Assembly: GCA_003584705.1 (NCBI GenBank) | Contig: AP018536.1 | Location: 1,178,001-1,242,000 of the forward strand | Reading direction: 5' to 3' | Origin: Lachnospiraceae bacterium GAM79 | GTDB lineage: Bacteria; Bacillota; Clostridia; Lachnospirales; Lachnospiraceae | DNA length: 64,000 bases | Part shown: piece by piece, positions 1 to 7,078 of the stretch | Numbering within the stretch: position 1 is the stretch's first letter | Layout: the number at the start of each line of letters is the position of its first letter | Program-made: the position numbers and the translations under genes | Notes under the pieces: model-generated | The model's database searches: none | The model's input: the letters and a program-made list of their open reading frames with translations, nothing else | Told to the model about the DNA's origin: nothing

Positions 1-1
1 G

Positions 2-1375
2 GGAAGCATTGCCTATACGAAGGGGGCACCGGATGTGATCGTACAGCACTGCACCCATATTTTACAGGACGGAAGAAGTGTGCCAATGACAGCCGGACAG
101 AGAAAAAGGATCAGTGAGGTTGTAGAACTCATGAATTCCCTGGCGCTTCGGACACTGGCGGCAGCACAGAGCGGAAACACTCCCGGGTGTGGGGAAGAAG
201 GTATGACATTCCTGGGAATTGTGGGGATGCGTGATCCTGCCAGACCGGAGGCGGAGGAAGCGGTGGAGATTTTCCGCCGTGCAGGTGTATCTACAGTAAT
301 GATCACCGGGGATCATGTGGATACCGCCTATGCCATTGCCAGACAGCTGGGGATTGCAGGGCATCGCAGTCAGTGTATTACAGGGGAAGAACTGAATCAT
401 CTGGATGATGCTTCTTTTGCCAGGAGGATCAGGAATATCAGGGTTTATGCCAGAGTGACTCCGGCCCAGAAGGTACGGATCGTGAAGGGGCTGCAGCAGA
501 ATGGGGAGATTGTGGCCATGACAGGGGATGGTGTGAACGATGCTCCTTCTCTGAAAGCAGCAGATATCGGTGTAGCCATGGGAACCGGCGTGGATGTGGC
601 TAAACAGGCGGCGGACATGATATTGACGGATGATAATTTTGCAACGATTGAAAAGGCAATCGAGGAAGGCAGAGGCGTCTATGAAAACATCCGCAAGTCG
701 GTGATATTTTTACTGTCCTCCAATCTCGGGGAACTGATGACCATGTTCGTAGCAGTGGCTCTGGGGCTGGCTTCCCCTCTAAAATCCAGTCATATACTGT
801 GGATCAATCTGATCACGGATTCCCTTCCGGCGTTGGCACTGGGAGTGGATAAAAATGACGGAAAAAGCCTGATGCGCTGTCCTCCAAGAAAAGCAGCGGA
901 GAGTCTGTTCGCCCGGGGCGGAATGGCCTGTACCTTACTCTATGGAGCGCTGATCACCGGTATCGGTCTGGCGGCATTTCTGGTATTGCCCTGTGGGATC
1001 ATGGCAGGCAGGGGAGAACTGTCCTGGAATCTGTCTGACTGGGTGGAGGGACTTCGTGAATTACTGTCCCGGGAAAAAATACTTGCCCGATCCCAGACCT
1101 ATGCTTTTACAGTACTGGGAATGTGCCAGCTGTATCATGCAGTAGGAATGCGGGATATGCAGAAGTCCGTATTTGCCATGAGACCCTGGGATAATCCGCT
1201 GATGGTGTTGGCCTGTGTTATTGGATTTGCGCTGCAGTTTGCGGTAACAGAAGTACCGTTTCTCATCGGAGCGTTCGGAACCTCCCATCTGTCCGGACAG
1301 GAATGGCTGCTATTGAATGTACTGGCAGCATTTCCACTGCTGGCTCATGAACTGGTAGTGATGTTACGGAAGTGA
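2..1375 (+). CDS. Calcium-translocating P-type ATPase, C-terminal part (5' end outside window)
   Basis: The reading frame is open from the window edge, so the start lies upstream. The fragment begins in the nucleotide-binding domain with KGAPD (bases 20-34). It continues with the P-domain motifs TGDHVDTA, ARVTPAQK and TGDGVNDAP (about 521-547), then the C-terminal membrane helices. The M5 segment SSNLGE and the M6 segment NLITDSLPALALG match the calcium-ligand helices of SERCA/PMCA-type pumps, so the likely role is ATP-driven Ca2+ export across the cytoplasmic membrane. The phosphorylated DKTG aspartate is not in the window. Substrate is inferred from the M5/M6 residues; other divalent cations are less likely. 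Confidence 0.9.
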   Translation, partial: GSIAYTKGAPDVIVQHCTHILQDGRSVPMTAGQRKRISEVVELMNSLALRTLAAAQSGNTPGCGEEGMTFLGIVGMRDPARPEAEEAVEIFRRAGVSTVMITGDHVDTAYAIARQLGIAGHRSQCITGEELNHLDDASFARRIRNIRVYARVTPAQKVRIVKGLQQNGEIVAMTGDGVNDAPSLKAADIGVAMGTGVDVAKQAADMILTDDNFATIEKAIEEGRGVYENIRKSVIFLLSSNLGELMTMFVAVALGLASPLKSSHILWINLITDSLPALALGVDKNDGKSLMRCPPRKAAESLFARGGMACTLLYGALITGIGLAAFLVLPCGIMAGRGELSWNLSDWVEGLRELLSREKILARSQTYAFTVLGMCQLYHAVGMRDMQKSVFAMRPWDNPLMVLACVIGFALQFAVTEVPFLIGAFGTSHLSGQEWLLLNVLAAFPLLAHELVVMLRK

Positions 1376-1397
1376 GTACGCTTATCCGGGCTTACCG

Positions 1398-1502
1398 ACG
1401 ATTCAGAACGATAATTCGCCCTATAACTTCAGGCAGATATTCTTGCGTATGCAAGCATCTGCCGAATACCCTGCCTGAAGCTACATGGCTCTGAATAGTC
1501 GT
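1398..1502. repeat. Palindromic intergenic repeat, variant copy
   Basis: The ends resemble those of the window's dispersed palindromic family: ACGATTCAGAAC on the left and GGCTCTGAATAGTCGT on the right, which are imperfect inverted repeats. The interior is a long imperfect stem around a GTATGCAAGCATCTGCC core. It lacks the ATTCGCAAAA hairpin of the full-length copies and abuts the next copy directly. Confidence 0.6.
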
Positions 1503-1649
1503 AATATTCAGAACCCCATTCGCAAAATCGCATCTCCGATGCTTTCCTTTTGCTCATGTGGTTACTTCGCCACATAAATATAGCCAGAGGATCTTACGAA
1601 TGCAAGCATTCGACGTTCCTCCGGTTATATTTACGTGGCTCTGAATATT
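1503..1649 (+). repeat. Full-length 147 bp palindromic intergenic repeat
   Basis: Terminal inverted repeats are AATATTCAGAACC and GGCTCTGAATATT. Inside are two hairpins in order. Hairpin A runs from CCATTCGCAAAATCGC to TTTTGCTCATG. Hairpin B is a stem around GAATGCAAGCATTC. The 147 bp length equals that of the inverted-orientation copy at 12682-12828. No coding potential is seen. The 1376-1737 gap holds only these two repeats and the RBS of the next gene. Confidence 0.75.
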
Positions 1650-1737
1650 TACAAAAAGTTAACATTTTCCTTGTATGGAGTTTATAGTCAATAGTTACAA
1701 TAAAATTGACAAATAACTTTCATGGGAGGGCAATGTG

Positions 1738-2577
1738 ATGAAAATCATCAGAAAAACAGCGATTGTTATGCTTCTCTGCCTCTATTTTCTGACATATGGT
1801 GTATTGCCGCAGGTACAGGCCGCAGGTAAAGACGCTCCTGTGATCGTGGTAGCGCATCGGGCGGGGGCAAAAGTAGCTCCGGAGAACACGGTGGCGGCCC
1901 TGGAACAGGCCATCCGGGATGGAGCGCCTATTGCAGAGATTGATGTGCAGCAGTTGTCGGACGGAACCCTGATCGTTATGCATGACAGTAATTTTAAACG
2001 GACCACAGGAGAGGATATCTGCGTATGGGATGCGGAGGCAGATGCTCTCAAAACCCTGGAAGTGGACAGCGGTTTTTCGGCAGCATACTGGGGAGAACAG
2101 ATCCCGACACTGGAAGAAATGCTTGCCTGTGCCAGAGGCAGGATCACTCTGATGATCGAACTGAAATATACCGGACAGGAGGATGCACTGGAGGAAAGCG
2201 TGCTGACTCTGCTGCAGGATTATGATATGGTGGATGAGTGTATTATAGGCTCCATGAACAAGGGAATCCTGCAGAAAATGAAGGAGCTGGAACCGGGGAT
2301 TTCAACAGTTTTTATTGCCCATGATCTGGAAGAAGAGGATTATGAGCTGGACTATGCCGACAGCTATAGCATCGAGGGGAGAAATCTTACAGTGGATATG
2401 GTAGATGCCATTCATTACTGCGGAAAGTCGGTATACGGGTGGACAGCCAATACTTCCGGTGCCATGCTTCGGATCGTAAACTGTGGGGCGGACGGTGTGA
2501 TCACGGATGATGTGAGATTATTACAGACATTTTTGAGAGAACAGGCTTGCCGTAAAGCGTTTGCAAGTGTATACTGA
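1738..2577 (+). CDS. Secreted glycerophosphodiester phosphodiesterase
   Basis: This 279-residue protein opens with a Sec signal peptide (basic MKIIRK, then a hydrophobic stretch, cleavage probably near VQAAG). A GDPD TIM-barrel follows. HRAG near residue 41 supplies the catalytic His-Arg pair, EIDVQ the metal-binding acids and MHDSN the second catalytic His. It should hydrolyse glycerophosphodiesters to glycerol 3-phosphate plus an alcohol outside the membrane. The ATG at 1738 is preferred over the GTG at 1735 because the GGGAGGG ribosome site (1724-1730) is 7 bases away. It is shorter than Firmicutes forms with N-terminal membrane domains. Confidence 0.88.
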   Translation: MKIIRKTAIVMLLCLYFLTYGVLPQVQAAGKDAPVIVVAHRAGAKVAPENTVAALEQAIRDGAPIAEIDVQQLSDGTLIVMHDSNFKRTTGEDICVWDAEADALKTLEVDSGFSAAYWGEQIPTLEEMLACARGRITLMIELKYTGQEDALEESVLTLLQDYDMVDECIIGSMNKGILQKMKELEPGISTVFIAHDLEEEDYELDYADSYSIEGRNLTVDMVDAIHYCGKSVYGWTANTSGAMLRIVNCGADGVITDDVRLLQTFLREQACRKAFASVY

Positions 2578-2620
2578 TTAGTTATAATGAGGGGAAGAAT
2601 ACGGAAACAGGTTGGTGTAT

Positions 2621-3958
2621 ATGAGTAAAATATGGGAATTTTTCGAGAATCTGGGTGAATATGTATATGTGGCAGATGCAGAGACTCATGAATTGATATA
2701 TATGAACAAGAAGACTCTGAAGAGCTATGGATTTCAAAGTCTTGAAGAGATCATCGGGTTAAAGTGTTATGAGATATTGCAGGGAAATTCTCTGCCCTGT
2801 GGAATGTGTAATAATGAACAGTTAAAGCCGGTTTTTTTTAAGGAATGGGAATATTACAATCCGCTGCTGCGAAGAGAACTTCATATCAAGGACACACTGG
2901 TAGAAGAAGACGGGAGAAAATACCGTATGGAAATCGCCATAGATTGCGGCAATCTGAATGAGAGAGGGCACAAATCCGAAGATTACCGTAATATGGAGGC
3001 TGCGTTGAATGAGGCCATCCGTGTGGCACAGCGGCAGGAGAGCATGGATCAGACACTGCAGGTGCTGCTGGAATTTGTCGGAAAGAATCTGGAAGCGGGA
3101 CGGGCCTATATTTTTGAAAAGGATGACCACGATCATGACCACAATACATACGAATGGGTAGCCAAGGGAGTCTTACCGGAAAAGGATACCCTTCAGGATC
3201 TACCGCCGGAGATCTTCGCGGAATGGTATCGGAAGTTTGATGAGAATCAGAGTATTGTCACAGAGAATCTGGAAGAAATGAAAGATGTGGATCCGAAGAT
3301 GTATGAAGTTCTGGTAAGACAGAATATTCATTCCCTGGTGGTGGTTCCGCTTTATGATGATGGGAAAGTAATCGGCTTCTACGGAGTAGACAATCCTTCG
3401 ACCAGATATTTTGAATTTGTGTCGGAGATGCTGCAGATCATGGGACACTTTATCGTATCGTCCCTGAAGCAGAGAAATCTGGTACGGGAGCTGGAAGTGA
3501 TGAGCTATTCGGATCCGCTGACGACATTGGGGAACCGTTATGCTATGAAGAGGTACATTGAGCAGGTGGATCATACCGAGCCCATCGGTGTGGTATACTG
3601 TGATATTACAGGATTAAAACGGATCAATGACAGTGAAGGCCATTCCACCGGAGACCGCCTGATCTGCAGGTGCTGTGACTGCCTGAAACGTGTATTTGAG
3701 GGAAATGGAATGTTCCGTATCGGCGGAGATGAACTGGTGGTTCTGTGCACTGGAATTTCTGAAAAGGAATTCTATCAAAAGGTGGAGGAATTAAAAACAG
3801 AGCTGGCAGCTCATGATGTCTCCATGGCAGTAGGAGCAGCGGTGAACACTCTGGAAGCCGTGGGAAAGGATCATTTACTGACGGAGTCCGAGAGACGGAT
3901 GTATCAGGACAAGGCAGAATACTATCGCAGTACAGGGCTGGACCGCAGAAAGATCTGA
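2621..3958 (+). CDS. PAS-GAF-GGDEF diguanylate cyclase
   Basis: The protein has 445 residues: an N-terminal PAS-like sensor (about 1-110), a GAF-like domain (about 125-285) and a C-terminal GGDEF domain (about 290-445). The active loop reads RIGGDELVVL and DPLTTLGNR opens the domain, so cyclic-di-GMP synthesis is likely, although the canonical F is an L. The PAS part carries C-x10-C-x2-C (KCYEILQ to PCGMCNN), a possible redox or metal-sensing cluster. There is no transmembrane segment, so it is cytosolic. A TTG at 2612 could extend it by three residues; the ATG at 2621 is preferred, though its ribosome site is weak. A terminator follows at 4014. Confidence 0.85.
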   Translation: MSKIWEFFENLGEYVYVADAETHELIYMNKKTLKSYGFQSLEEIIGLKCYEILQGNSLPCGMCNNEQLKPVFFKEWEYYNPLLRRELHIKDTLVEEDGRKYRMEIAIDCGNLNERGHKSEDYRNMEAALNEAIRVAQRQESMDQTLQVLLEFVGKNLEAGRAYIFEKDDHDHDHNTYEWVAKGVLPEKDTLQDLPPEIFAEWYRKFDENQSIVTENLEEMKDVDPKMYEVLVRQNIHSLVVVPLYDDGKVIGFYGVDNPSTRYFEFVSEMLQIMGHFIVSSLKQRNLVRELEVMSYSDPLTTLGNRYAMKRYIEQVDHTEPIGVVYCDITGLKRINDSEGHSTGDRLICRCCDCLKRVFEGNGMFRIGGDELVVLCTGISEKEFYQKVEELKTELAAHDVSMAVGAAVNTLEAVGKDHLLTESERRMYQDKAEYYRSTGLDRRKI

Positions 3959-4013
3959 GAATGGAAATCCCCAAAGCTATTTTGAAAGTTTATATGTTGA
4001 GAATTTCTATCAG

Positions 4014-4043
4014 GCAGTTCCCTTGACGGGAACTGCTTTTTTC
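4014..4043 (+). terminator. Intrinsic terminator after the GGDEF gene
   Basis: GCAGTTCCC and GGGAACTGC form a perfect 9 bp stem with a TTGAC loop, followed by six T residues. The loop bases double as the -35 hexamer of the promoter listed next. Confidence 0.9.
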
Positions 4044-4076
4044 TATATTATTTATATAGGTTAGCTACAACTAACT
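4023..4076 (+). promoter_or_regulatory. Orphan promoter with GTTAG-N6-CTAAC operator, separated from its gene by IS110
   Basis: TTGACG (4023-4028), a 17 bp spacer and TATTAT (4046-4051) form a sigma-A-like promoter. The palindrome GTTAG-N6-CTAAC follows at 4060-4075, over the likely start point. The same box, with the same TACAA interior, lies just after the -10 of the eno leader (34377-34392). The next plus-strand gene is DUF3793 at 5923, now beyond the IS110 element. That the promoter once served this gene is inferred from layout. Confidence 0.5.
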
Positions 4077-4242
4077 CAATGACTTTTGGATGGCAGACCA
4101 GCTAGTTATAGTCAAGCCCTAAATGATAAAAAATAGAACTTTTTCTATTGATTATTGAAACCTAAAAATGAGTAACTTTAATAAACGTAAATCCTTTGGA
4201 TTTTCGCTTTGTTGATGGTTATATACAGCACAGGATGAATGT

Positions 4243-5535
4243 TTATGCAGCCTGTAAAGCAGGACGTTGATACTGCCTGCAGTGTTCTTCGGGAGACCGT
4301 AATTCGAATTCTTTCTCATCACGAAGAACAGCAAAGATGATGTTGCACACTTTGTGCATTACTGCACCAAGAGCTACCATCTTTGGTTTTTGCCCGGATT
4401 TCTTCTCATAGTATTCACGAAGATATGGGTTAATGCCTTCTCCATTGCGTTTAGTGCGTATGGATGCCAGTGCTACTGCGAAGACAGCGCGGCGGGCGAT
4501 TCTGGAGCCTCGTTTGGTCATATGCATTTCAGTGCCAACGAACTTACCAGACTGATTTACTTCCGGATCAAGTCCGAAGTAAGCGAATAACTGTTTTGGA
4601 TTGCGGAATGCTGAAAAATCACCGATTTCGCACATGATGGTCACAGCAGTAAGAAATCCAACCCCTTTAATGGTATCAAGCCATTTAATCTGCTGGATAA
4701 ACTTTTCGGATTTATTGAACGTTACCAGCTGATGGATCCGCTGCAAAATAGAATCCAAGGCAGAGTCAAGCTTCTCGATAAGGTCAAGAGTCAGAGAGAT
4801 GTTGAAATAGATACTATCAATCTGGCATCCGAAAGTTTTTGCGGCTGTTGCGGCGGCACAGAGCTTTTCATAGCGCTCGGCAGCTTTTGAAAGTCCTTTT
4901 CTTGAGGCTTTTGATATTTTTTCAATCATGGTCTTTTTATGACCACGGAGTATTTTATCCGGAGTACCATACTGACGGAGAATCATGGTAGATGTTTTGC
5001 CAGTGACATCACAAAAGATGTCCAGATACTGTGGAAAAACGGTATGCAGATCGCCCTTAAGTTTGTTGATGTGAGCAGACCGTTCATCGGTCAGATCATA
5101 ATACTTGCGTGTAAGGGATCGAATCTCAAGGACCAGCTTTGCTGGGAATTGAGATACAGGGATATCACCGGATAATCCCAGCTTTGCAATACCAATGGAA
5201 TCAACTTTATCATTTTTTACTTTTCTGATACTTGTATTATTCGCAGAATGTGTAATAATAGGATTGATTATGGAGACGTGAAAACCACAATCAACAAGGT
5301 AGCAGAAGAGCGGGAAGTGATAGATCCCAGTGGATTCCAGAAAGGTGCGACTTTCTAAGGAATGTAGCTCTTCTGCTTTTTTTATGGCAGAAACGGCCTT
5401 TTCCAGAGAATCCGGTTTATTGTGTGTAATTTTAAAAGGTTTTTGGATTACAGAGCCGTCAGGTGCAACGATGGTCATGAAACTAAAGGCAGAACCGACA
5501 TCGATACCGACGGAAATATAGTTTTTGTTGTACAT
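4243..5535 (-). CDS. IS110-family transposase/recombinase
   Basis: The 430-residue protein has the two-part IS110 architecture. An N-terminal RuvC-like DEDD domain shows the acids in GIDVGSAF, LESTGIY and NDKVDSIG. A coiled middle region follows. The C-terminal Transposase_20 domain contains GVGFLTAVTI, LFAYFGLDP and the NQSGK serine region. The family performs RNA-guided, target-specific recombination. The start is the ATG at 5535 because GGAAGGAG lies 7 bases upstream; the same frame runs 36 codons further upstream without a ribosome site. The gene appears intact, so the element may still be active. Confidence 0.92.
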   Translation of the reverse strand: MYNKNYISVGIDVGSAFSFMTIVAPDGSVIQKPFKITHNKPDSLEKAVSAIKKAEELHSLESRTFLESTGIYHFPLFCYLVDCGFHVSIINPIITHSANNTSIRKVKNDKVDSIGIAKLGLSGDIPVSQFPAKLVLEIRSLTRKYYDLTDERSAHINKLKGDLHTVFPQYLDIFCDVTGKTSTMILRQYGTPDKILRGHKKTMIEKISKASRKGLSKAAERYEKLCAAATAAKTFGCQIDSIYFNISLTLDLIEKLDSALDSILQRIHQLVTFNKSEKFIQQIKWLDTIKGVGFLTAVTIMCEIGDFSAFRNPKQLFAYFGLDPEVNQSGKFVGTEMHMTKRGSRIARRAVFAVALASIRTKRNGEGINPYLREYYEKKSGQKPKMVALGAVMHKVCNIIFAVLRDEKEFELRSPEEHCRQYQRPALQAA

Positions 5536-5790
5536 TGTAAGCTCCTTCCGATAGGGTTCCATAAAAACAATGAATACACTACCTGGCACGTGATACGGGT
5601 ATAGCTTAATTGCTCCCAACCAGCCTAAAACATAAATTTTCATTGATGGAATGACTGTCTAAAGTTACGGGTATTGCTGGACATAAGCCAGCTCCCTAGG
5701 AGGCGAACGTCCTTTTCCCTATTCAATGGAATATAATACCTTATGTAACAGACGAAGTCTAGGAGTGAATAATTATACTAAAAACATGTA
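5536..5790 (-). ncRNA. Candidate IS110 bridge-RNA region
   Basis: This is the non-coding left-end flank directly upstream of the transposase, where IS110-group elements encode a bridge RNA with target- and donor-binding loops. A 9 bp direct repeat, TACGGGTAT, occurs at 5594-5602 and 5666-5674, and several short inverted repeats are present. I could not assign the two loops, so the call rests on position and family knowledge. Confidence 0.35.
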
Positions 5791-5863
5791 ACTTATACAC
5801 GTATCTTTGGTTGGAATGAAATCAGAGGAGAATCCTCCTACCAACCTTGATATAGATTAAATA

Positions 5864-5902
5864 ATGATGTAGAAGACTGCTATTGGTCTATGACTACATC
5901 AT
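5864..5902 (+). promoter_or_regulatory. Hairpin just upstream of the DUF3793 ribosome site
   Basis: ATGATGTAG (5864-5872) and CTACATCAT (5894-5902) are a perfect 9 bp inverted repeat. It ends three bases before the AGGAGGTG ribosome site and could be an operator or an RNA hairpin affecting translation. No known class recognised. Confidence 0.45.
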
Positions 5903-5922
5903 ACCAGGAGGTGAAGCGCTGA

Positions 5923-6525
5923 TTGAGTCAGGAAACGTGGGAGATCCTGTGTGAAATGGAAGCAGACGATGTGGAACTACAGTTGGCTTTGCAGTGTGCA
6001 CCGCTGATCACGGGACTTAAGATTTCCAATCTGCTGACGATTTCCCCGGAAGGCTTTACACAGGTGGGAAGGATCGTTGAAGGCAGTGTGCTTTCCCTGT
6101 ATCCCTTGTTGGAGACAGAGGAGAAAATGGTAATACTGTTGTATCGGGAAGACCGGCTGGAAAAGTATCTGAAAATGCCGCAGGTAAAGAAACTGCTGCG
6201 GGAGGCAGGGTACGAATCCGATCGACTGGAGGATATTTTGCCGGTATTTTGCGATCGTTATGAAACCTATACAGAGAGAGGGAAGCCGTTCCCCCACGAA
6301 CTGGGATTGCTGTTAGGATATCCCCCGGAGGATGTGGAAGGATTTATCAGACATCAGGGGAAGAACAGCCTCTGCACCGGTTATTGGAAAGTATATGCGG
6401 ATAAAGAAGGAAAACAGAGACTTTTTGAAAAATATGAATATGCCAGGGAAAATTTGATCCAGCTGTTGCATTATGGATTAAAGATGACAGAAATCATAGA
6501 TATCTGCGGATGTACCGCAGCATAG
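5923..6525 (+). CDS. DUF3793 family protein
   Basis: This 200-residue soluble protein has the family signature FPHELGLLLGYPPEDV followed by GYWKVY. Biochemical function is unknown; in clostridia such genes often sit near flavodoxin or iron-related genes, and here flavodoxin follows after 39 bases. The start is a TTG at 5923, fixed by AGGAGGTG nine bases upstream and an in-frame stop just before it. No promoter is obvious in the immediate upstream region. The nearest good one lies beyond the IS110 element, so expression may depend on that element or on cryptic signals. Confidence 0.8.
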   Translation: MSQETWEILCEMEADDVELQLALQCAPLITGLKISNLLTISPEGFTQVGRIVEGSVLSLYPLLETEEKMVILLYREDRLEKYLKMPQVKKLLREAGYESDRLEDILPVFCDRYETYTERGKPFPHELGLLLGYPPEDVEGFIRHQGKNSLCTGYWKVYADKEGKQRLFEKYEYARENLIQLLHYGLKMTEIIDICGCTAA

Positions 6526-6564
6526 AAACAGGCACGGAAAGGTGCGGAAGGGAAGGAAAAATAA

Positions 6565-6996
6565 ATGGATAAGATTTATGTAGTATTCTGGACACAGGGT
6601 GGTAACACCCAGGCTATGGCAGAGGCCATCGGAGAGGGTATCCGGGAAGCCGGGAAAGAAGCGGAGGTAGTATTTGTGACCGGCGCCAACCTTGACGAAC
6701 TAAAGGCTGCTCCCAAGTTTGCACTGGGCTGTCCCGCGATGGGAGCGGAAGTCCTGGAGGAATCCGAGATGGAGCCTTTTGTATGTGATGTGGAAGGCTT
6801 TGCTTCCGGCAAAAAGATCGCACTGTTCGGCTCCTATGGCTGGGGAGACGGTGAGTGGATGAGAGACTGGAGCACCCGTATGGAAGCAGCAGGAGCTACT
6901 GTGTTGAACGGTGAGGGCCTGATCTGCCATGAGACACCGGACGAGGATGGCCTGTCAGAGTGCAGAGAACTTGGCAAACAGCTGGCAAACGCATAA
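6565..6996 (+). CDS. Flavodoxin
   Basis: This 143-residue short-chain flavodoxin is a typical length. The FMN phosphate loop reads FWTQGGNTQAMA near the N-terminus and the second FMN loop reads GSYGWGDGEWM. It is a small cytosolic electron carrier that can replace ferredoxin, often under iron limitation. GGAAGGAAAA lies just upstream of the ATG. It probably forms an operon with the DUF3793 gene and is closed by the terminator at 7027. Confidence 0.93.
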   Translation: MDKIYVVFWTQGGNTQAMAEAIGEGIREAGKEAEVVFVTGANLDELKAAPKFALGCPAMGAEVLEESEMEPFVCDVEGFASGKKIALFGSYGWGDGEWMRDWSTRMEAAGATVLNGEGLICHETPDEDGLSECRELGKQLANA

Positions 6997-7026
6997 GGTA
7001 TCTGAAAGCAAATAAGACAACATAAC

Positions 7027-7065
7027 AAAAAGATTCATTCCCCGGGTGGAGAGTGAATCTTTTTG
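7027..7065. terminator. Bidirectional intrinsic terminator
   Basis: AAAAGATTCATTC pairs with GAGTGAATCTTTT (12 of 13 positions). T runs occur on both strands, so it can serve flavodoxin on plus and the convergent gene on minus. Confidence 0.85.
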
Positions 7066-7078
7066 CTATATGTATGTG

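Larger units (their letters stand above)
4085..5800 (-). mobile_element. IS110-family insertion element (approximate bounds)
   Basis: The element carries one minus-strand transposase with long non-coding flanks. IS110 elements have no terminal inverted repeats or target duplications, so neither end can be fixed from one copy. The stated limits are set by the operator at 4060-4076 on one side and the leader of the DUF3793 gene on the other. The upstream flank of the transposase is the longer one, as in the IS110 subgroup whose bridge RNA lies in the left end. Confidence 0.65.
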
